Assembly: GCA_023614405.1 (NCBI GenBank)
Contig: JAJUPC010000222.1
Location: forward strand, 490,103-554,102
DNA: 64,000 nucleotides
Origin: Avena insularis
Lineage: Eukaryota > Streptophyta > Magnoliopsida > Poales > Poaceae
Reading direction: 5' to 3'
Below the pieces are notes generated by a model. The model had not been told where the DNA came from and did no database searches. It saw nothing but the letters and a program-made list of their open reading frames with translations. The stretch's first letter is position 1, and the number at the start of each line of letters is the position of its first letter. Positions 63,042 to 64,000 of the stretch are shown one piece after another. The translations under genes were made by a program, and so were the position numbers.

Positions 63042-64000
63042 GAGTGTGGTTGATGAAAAGAACACACATGCAATTACATCTGGTGGAACCAAGTGGTTTA
63101 GGAAAAGGACACACATATGCAATGACATCTAGTGGATCAGTGTGGTTTATGAAAAGAACACACATGCATTGACATCTATTGGATCTGTGTGGTTTATGAA
63201 AAGAACACACATGCAATGACATCTACTGGATCCATGTGGTTTATGCAAAGAACACACATATGCAATGACATCTAGTGGATCCATGTGGTTTATGAAAAGA
63301 AAACACATGCAATGACATCCAGTGGATCAGTGTGGTTTAGGAAAAGAACACACATATGCGATGACATCTAGTGGATCAGTGTGGTTTATGAAAAGAACAC
63401 ACATGCAATAACATCTACTAGATCCATGTGGTTTATCAAAAGAACACACATGCAATGACATCTAGTTGATCCATGTGGTTTAGGAAAAGAACACACATAT
63501 GCAATGACATCCAGTGGAACAGTGTAGTTTATGAAAAGAACACACATGCAATGAAATATAGTGGATGAGTGTGGTTTATGAAAAGAACACACATATGCAA
63601 TAACATCTAGTGGATCAGTGTGGTTTATGAAAATAACACACATGCAATGACATCTACTGGATCAATGTGGTTTATGAAAAGAACACACATGCAATGACAT
63701 CTAGTGGATCAGTGTGGTTTATGAAAAGAACACACATATGCAATGACATCAAGTGGGTCCATGTGGTTTATGAAAAGAACACACATATGCAATGACATCT
63801 ATTGGATCAGTGTGGTTTATGAAAAGAACACACATGCAATGACATCAAATGGATTAGTGTTGTTTATGAAAAGAACACATTTATGCAATGACATCCCGTG
63901 GATCAGTGTAGTTTATGAAAAGAACACACATATGTAATGACATCTAGTGGATCAGTGTGGTTTATGTAAAGAACACACATGTAATGGCATCTAGTGGATC

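Larger units (their letters stand above)
40755..64000. repeat. Satellite block 5
   Basis: About 485 monomers, the longest uninterrupted block, leaving the window on the right. It is not uniform. 40755-44900 is A/B alternation with duplicated segments. 44900-50500 is dominated by a hybrid 47-bp monomer. 50500-53000 is mixed. 53000-64000 returns to A/B dimers with a distinct marker series. No mobile element or gene-like sequence is seen in these 23 kb. Confidence 0.96.

Noticed and set aside
1..64000. Calling the array a centromeric satellite
   Set aside because: The chromovirus here is Tekay-like rather than a recognised centromeric CRM element, the monomer is much shorter than usual CENH3-associated repeats, and no CENP-B-box-like motif is seen. 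Sequence alone cannot place it on the chromosome.

Overview
The window is repeat-dominated plant nuclear DNA and contains no host protein-coding gene that I can support. The Angela/BARE-like solo LTR, the Tekay-type chromovirus with very long LTRs and the small CACTA element with TGGCGCAT subterminal repeats together suggest a large-genome pooid grass (Triticeae or oat relatives). The species cannot be fixed from the sequence.

About 44 kb of the 64 kb (69 %) is one tandem satellite, here split into five blocks (1-4864, 6515-8423, about 10735-15369, about 29752-39256, 40755-64000). It runs off both ends of the window. The basic units are a 49-bp A monomer (head GGATCCATG, body GTTTAGG, tail CACATATGC) and a 47-bp B monomer (head GGATCAGTG, body GTTTATG, tail CACATGC). 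Over long stretches they alternate as a 96-bp A-B dimer. Because 96 is a multiple of three, open frames of 60-233 codons arise on both strands; I treat these as arithmetic artefacts. Variant monomers recur at fixed offsets (239, 571/572, 904/909, 960, about 1586, 3319, 5780, 10304 and 12283 bp), which shows layered higher-order duplication.

Four mobile elements interrupt the array. (1) 4865-6514 is a solo copia LTR, reverse orientation, with a perfect 5-bp duplication ATCCA. (2) 8424-10734 is a reverse-oriented, 5'-truncated Ty3/gypsy derivative: 3' LTR, PPT, protease and gag zinc knuckle, with reverse transcriptase, RNase H and most of integrase deleted. (3) 15370-29751 is a forward Tekay-like chromovirus with a 4923-bp 5' LTR, an initiator-Met primer site, decayed gag and protease, RT-RNase H, D-D-35-E integrase and chromodomain, and a 3' LTR cut short by about 670 bp. 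(4) 39257-40754 is a 1498-bp non-autonomous CACTA transposon with TSD GTG.

None of the four elements is seen multiplied together with satellite in this window, although the satellite around them is duplicated at many scales. The main items of interest are the satellite family and its changing higher-order structure, the gene-like leader inside the giant LTR, the phase-preserving junction of the truncated gypsy copy, and the hairpin-rich CACTA ends. All similarity calls come from recognised motifs and by-eye comparison; no database search was made.
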